Origin: an uncultured Eggerthellaceae bacterium
GTDB lineage: Bacteria > Actinomycetota > Coriobacteriia > Coriobacteriales > Eggerthellaceae
NCBI GenBank assembly: GCA_947632575.1
Contig: CANRPV010000069.1
Span: forward strand, 1-7,351
DNA: 7,351 bases
Direction of reading: 5' to 3'
The stretch's first letter is position 1. The number at the start of each line of letters is the position of its first letter. Under the pieces are notes generated by a model. The model made no database searches. It saw nothing but the letters and a program-made list of their open reading frames with translations, and had not been told where the DNA came from. Below are positions 6,224-7,351 of this stretch, in pieces. The translations under genes were made by a program, and so were the position numbers.

Positions 6224-6319
6224 CCGACATCCACAGGTCGGCACGTGAATCGATACCCATTAGCCGACGCTCACAGGTTGACACATGGGCCGATGCCCAT
6301 TAGTCGACTCCGCAGGTCG
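6201..6319 (+). repeat. Three 40-bp tandem repeats over the polA stop codon
   Basis: Copies lie at 6201-6240, 6241-6280 and 6281-6319. All contain a CGATRCCCATTAG core, and the first copy supplies the polA stop TAG (6221-6223). Each copy can fold twice: GGGC-CGAT-GCCC (perfect in copies 1 and 3, six pairs with ATGGGC/GCCCAT in copy 3) and GCCGAC...GTCGGC (perfect in copy 1, one wobble in copy 3, weakened in copy 2). No T-run follows, so this is not a standard intrinsic terminator. Confidence 0.9.
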
Positions 6320-6349
6320 GCACCCCTGAGAGAGCAGAAACTCGAAGCA

Positions 6350-6417
6350 GCTTGGGAAAGATAAAAAGCAGCTTGGGAGCGTTTGGAAGTGCTTGGAAAA
6401 GCTTAGAAAAAGCTTGA
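6350..6417 (+). repeat. Helically phased GCTTGG-type repeats upstream of the rplU promoter
   Basis: GCTTGG or a one- to two-base variant starts at 6350, 6371, 6381, 6391, 6401 and 6412. The steps are 21, 10, 10, 10 and 11 bp, averaging 10.3 bp per turn. Short A-runs follow several of them. The array ends about 20 bp before the rplU -35 box. It could be phased protein-binding half-sites, intrinsically bent DNA, or plain repeat slippage. Confidence 0.7.
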
Positions 6418-6438
6418 GGAAATCTCGCCGTTATTCTG

Positions 6439-6467
6439 TTGACGCGGTTGCTTTCCGCTGGTAAGAT
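6439..6467 (+). promoter_or_regulatory. Promoter for rplU-rpmA
   Basis: TTGACG (6439-6444), a 17-bp spacer, then TAAGAT (6462-6467) with TGG directly before it as an extended -10. The predicted start is near 6474, giving a ~30-nt leader to rplU. It is the best promoter match in the window and fits a highly expressed ribosomal protein operon. Confidence 0.75.
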
Positions 6468-6504
6468 ACCACTTCGCGTTTAGTTACATTCAAGGAGACG
6501 ATTC

Positions 6505-6825
6505 ATGTACGCAATCGTAAAAACAGGCGGTAAGCAATACAAGGTTTCCCCTGGTGATAAGCTTGCTATCGAGAAGATCGAGGGAGAACCTGGCACGAAG
6601 ATTGAGCTCACGGCTCTCTGTGTTGTCGATGGCGATAAGGTAGAGGCTGATCCGGCCAAAGCCGCTGACACCAAGGTGGTCGCCACGGTTCTCGAGCAAT
6701 TCAAGGGCCAAAAGCAGCTGGTGTTCAAGTTCAAGAAGCGCAAGAACTACAAGCGCATGCGTGGTCATCGCCAGCAGCTCACCCGGGTTCAGATCGACTC
6801 CATCGGCGCTGCCTCAGCGCAATAG
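6505..6825 (+). CDS. rplU: 50S ribosomal protein L21
   Basis: L21 is an early-assembly protein of the large subunit that binds 23S rRNA. The 106-residue product is the normal length. It begins MYAIVKTGGKQYKV and carries the conserved basic segment KKRKNYKRMRGHRQQLTRVQI near the C-terminus. AAGGAG (6492-6497) sits seven bases before the ATG. It is the first gene of the usual rplU-rpmA-obg order and has its own strong promoter. rpmA follows after a 19-base gap. Confidence 0.98.
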   Translation: MYAIVKTGGKQYKVSPGDKLAIEKIEGEPGTKIELTALCVVDGDKVEADPAKAADTKVVATVLEQFKGQKQLVFKFKKRKNYKRMRGHRQQLTRVQIDSIGAASAQ

Positions 6826-6844
6826 TTGGACAAGGGGGCAAATC

Positions 6845-7096
6845 ATGGCACATAAAAAAGGTCTTGGCTCCACACGTAACGGTCGCGACTCCCACGCTCA
6901 GCGACTTGGTGTGAAGATGTTCGCCGGACAGGCGGTTAAGACGGGCAACGTCATCGTTCGTCAGCATGGCACTCATATTCATGCGGGCGAGAATGTGGGT
7001 CGCGGCAAGGATGACACGCTGTTCGCTCTTTGCGATGGCACCCTTGAGTTCACCCATGGTGCAAAGCGTAAGGTGCATGTGCGTCCTAACGCCTAA
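6845..7096 (+). CDS. rpmA: 50S ribosomal protein L27
   Basis: L27 reaches into the peptidyl transferase centre, where its N-terminus helps tRNA binding. The 83-residue product starts MAHKKGLGSTRNGRDS and contains KMFAGQAVKTGNVIVRQHGT and VGRGKDDTLFAL, all family hallmarks. There is no cleavable N-terminal extension of the kind Firmicutes and relatives process with Prp protease. AAGGGGG (6832-6838) lies six bases before the ATG. It is cotranscribed with rplU and followed by an intrinsic terminator, which separates it from obg. Confidence 0.98.
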   Translation: MAHKKGLGSTRNGRDSHAQRLGVKMFAGQAVKTGNVIVRQHGTHIHAGENVGRGKDDTLFALCDGTLEFTHGAKRKVHVRPNA

Positions 7097-7124
7097 GCTC
7101 ATCCGCTTGTAAAACGATGTCAGC

Positions 7125-7157
7125 GCCCCCTGTATTCTCAGGGGGCTTTTCATTTTT
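7125..7157 (+). terminator. Rho-independent terminator after rpmA
   Basis: GCCCCCTG (7125-7132) pairs perfectly with CAGGGGGC (7139-7146) around a six-base loop, followed by TTTTCATTTTT. It ends the rplU-rpmA transcript. The 3' arm sits where the -35 of the obg promoter would be. Confidence 0.93.
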
Positions 7158-7163
7158 CGAACC

Positions 7164-7169
7164 TATAAT
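7164..7169 (+). promoter_or_regulatory. obg promoter -10 box (TATAAT)
   Basis: A perfect TATAAT ends nine bases before the obg ATG (7179). The usual start point, about seven bases past the box, falls at 7175-7177, so the mRNA would have almost no leader. No -35 match exists at 16-18 bp spacing, where the terminator arm lies. Confidence 0.6.
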
Positions 7170-7178
7170 GGAACCGCT

Positions 7179-7351
7179 ATGTTTATCGATAAAGTGCGTA
7201 TATGGGTGCGCGGCGGCGATGGCGGCGCCGGCTGTATGAGCTTTCGCAGGGAAGCCCACGTGCCCAAAGGCGGTCCCGATGGCGGCGATGGCGGTCATGG
7301 CGGTAACGTCTACCTTGAGGCCGATCCATCCACCTCGACGTTAGTGGCCTA
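7179..7351 (+). CDS. obg: Obg family GTPase, N-terminal part (runs off the window)
   Basis: Obg (CgtA/ObgE) is an essential ribosome-associated GTPase acting in 50S assembly and stress responses. Only 57 codons are visible. They encode the start of the Obg fold: MFIDKVRIWVRGGDGGAGC, then SFRREAHVPKGGPDGGDGGHGG, with its characteristic glycine-rich polyproline-II type turns. The GTPase domain lies beyond the window. The ATG is the family's normal start. There is no convincing ribosome-binding site; GGAA at 7170-7173 is at best weak. Its position after rplU-rpmA is the common bacterial order, although here a terminator and a private -10 box separate it from them. Confidence 0.95.
   Translation, partial: MFIDKVRIWVRGGDGGAGCMSFRREAHVPKGGPDGGDGGHGGNVYLEADPSTSTLVA

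Noticed and set aside
6201..6319. CRISPR array
   Set aside because: The 40-bp units are directly adjacent with no spacers, and no cas genes are present.
7107..7136. Promoter TTGTAA...TGTATT after rpmA
   Set aside because: The -10-like part falls inside the terminator stem-loop and is a poor match. The TATAAT at 7164 is much better.

Overview
This is a stretch of housekeeping genes, all on the + strand: lgt, rpmE, a type I glutamine synthetase gene, a GlnR-like regulator gene, polA (broken into two reading frames), rplU, rpmA and the start of obg. The likely source is an actinomycete-type bacterium, and Coriobacteriia is my best guess. Reasons: the regulator resembles actinobacterial GlnR; L27 begins directly at MAHKKG without the cleaved N-terminal extension of Firmicutes; Pol I has a degenerate 3'-5' exonuclease domain; and the Obg N-terminus and the GS active-site wording (WARNN..LVRVP) look coriobacterial. 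The assignment rests on recalled family features, not a database search. GC content is in the mid-50s by eye.

Layout. 10-843 encodes the prolipoprotein diacylglyceryl transferase. A short gap (844-948) holds a candidate promoter and a hairpin just ahead of the rpmE ribosome-binding site. rpmE (949-1431) is a normal zinc-ribbon L31 followed by about 95 residues of Ala/Lys/Glu-rich repeat. It ends in a 12-bp tandem repeat and an intrinsic terminator. Next comes glnA (1565-2908), with a strong -10 box and no good -35. Three bases after its stop begins the GlnR-like regulator (2911-3585), so a nitrogen-assimilation enzyme and its probable regulator are translationally linked.

polA (3661-6223) is not continuous. 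The 5' nuclease half (3661-5214) and the polymerase half (5186-6223) lie in different frames, and about 60-68 bp expected at the join are missing. It is therefore a small deletion plus frameshift rather than a simple one-base slip. The 280-bp gap after polA has no gene. It contains three 40-bp tandem repeats, the first of which includes the polA stop codon, then a run of GCTTGG-like motifs spaced one DNA helical turn apart, then a good promoter for rplU-rpmA. An intrinsic terminator follows rpmA. obg starts almost on top of its own -10 box, suggesting a leaderless or very short-leader mRNA.

I found no mobile element, CRISPR array, tRNA or rRNA. The most unusual items are the split polA, the glnA/GlnR-like pair with a Glu in place of the phospho-accepting Asp and a GS carrying atypical residues, and the repeat-rich polA-rplU gap.
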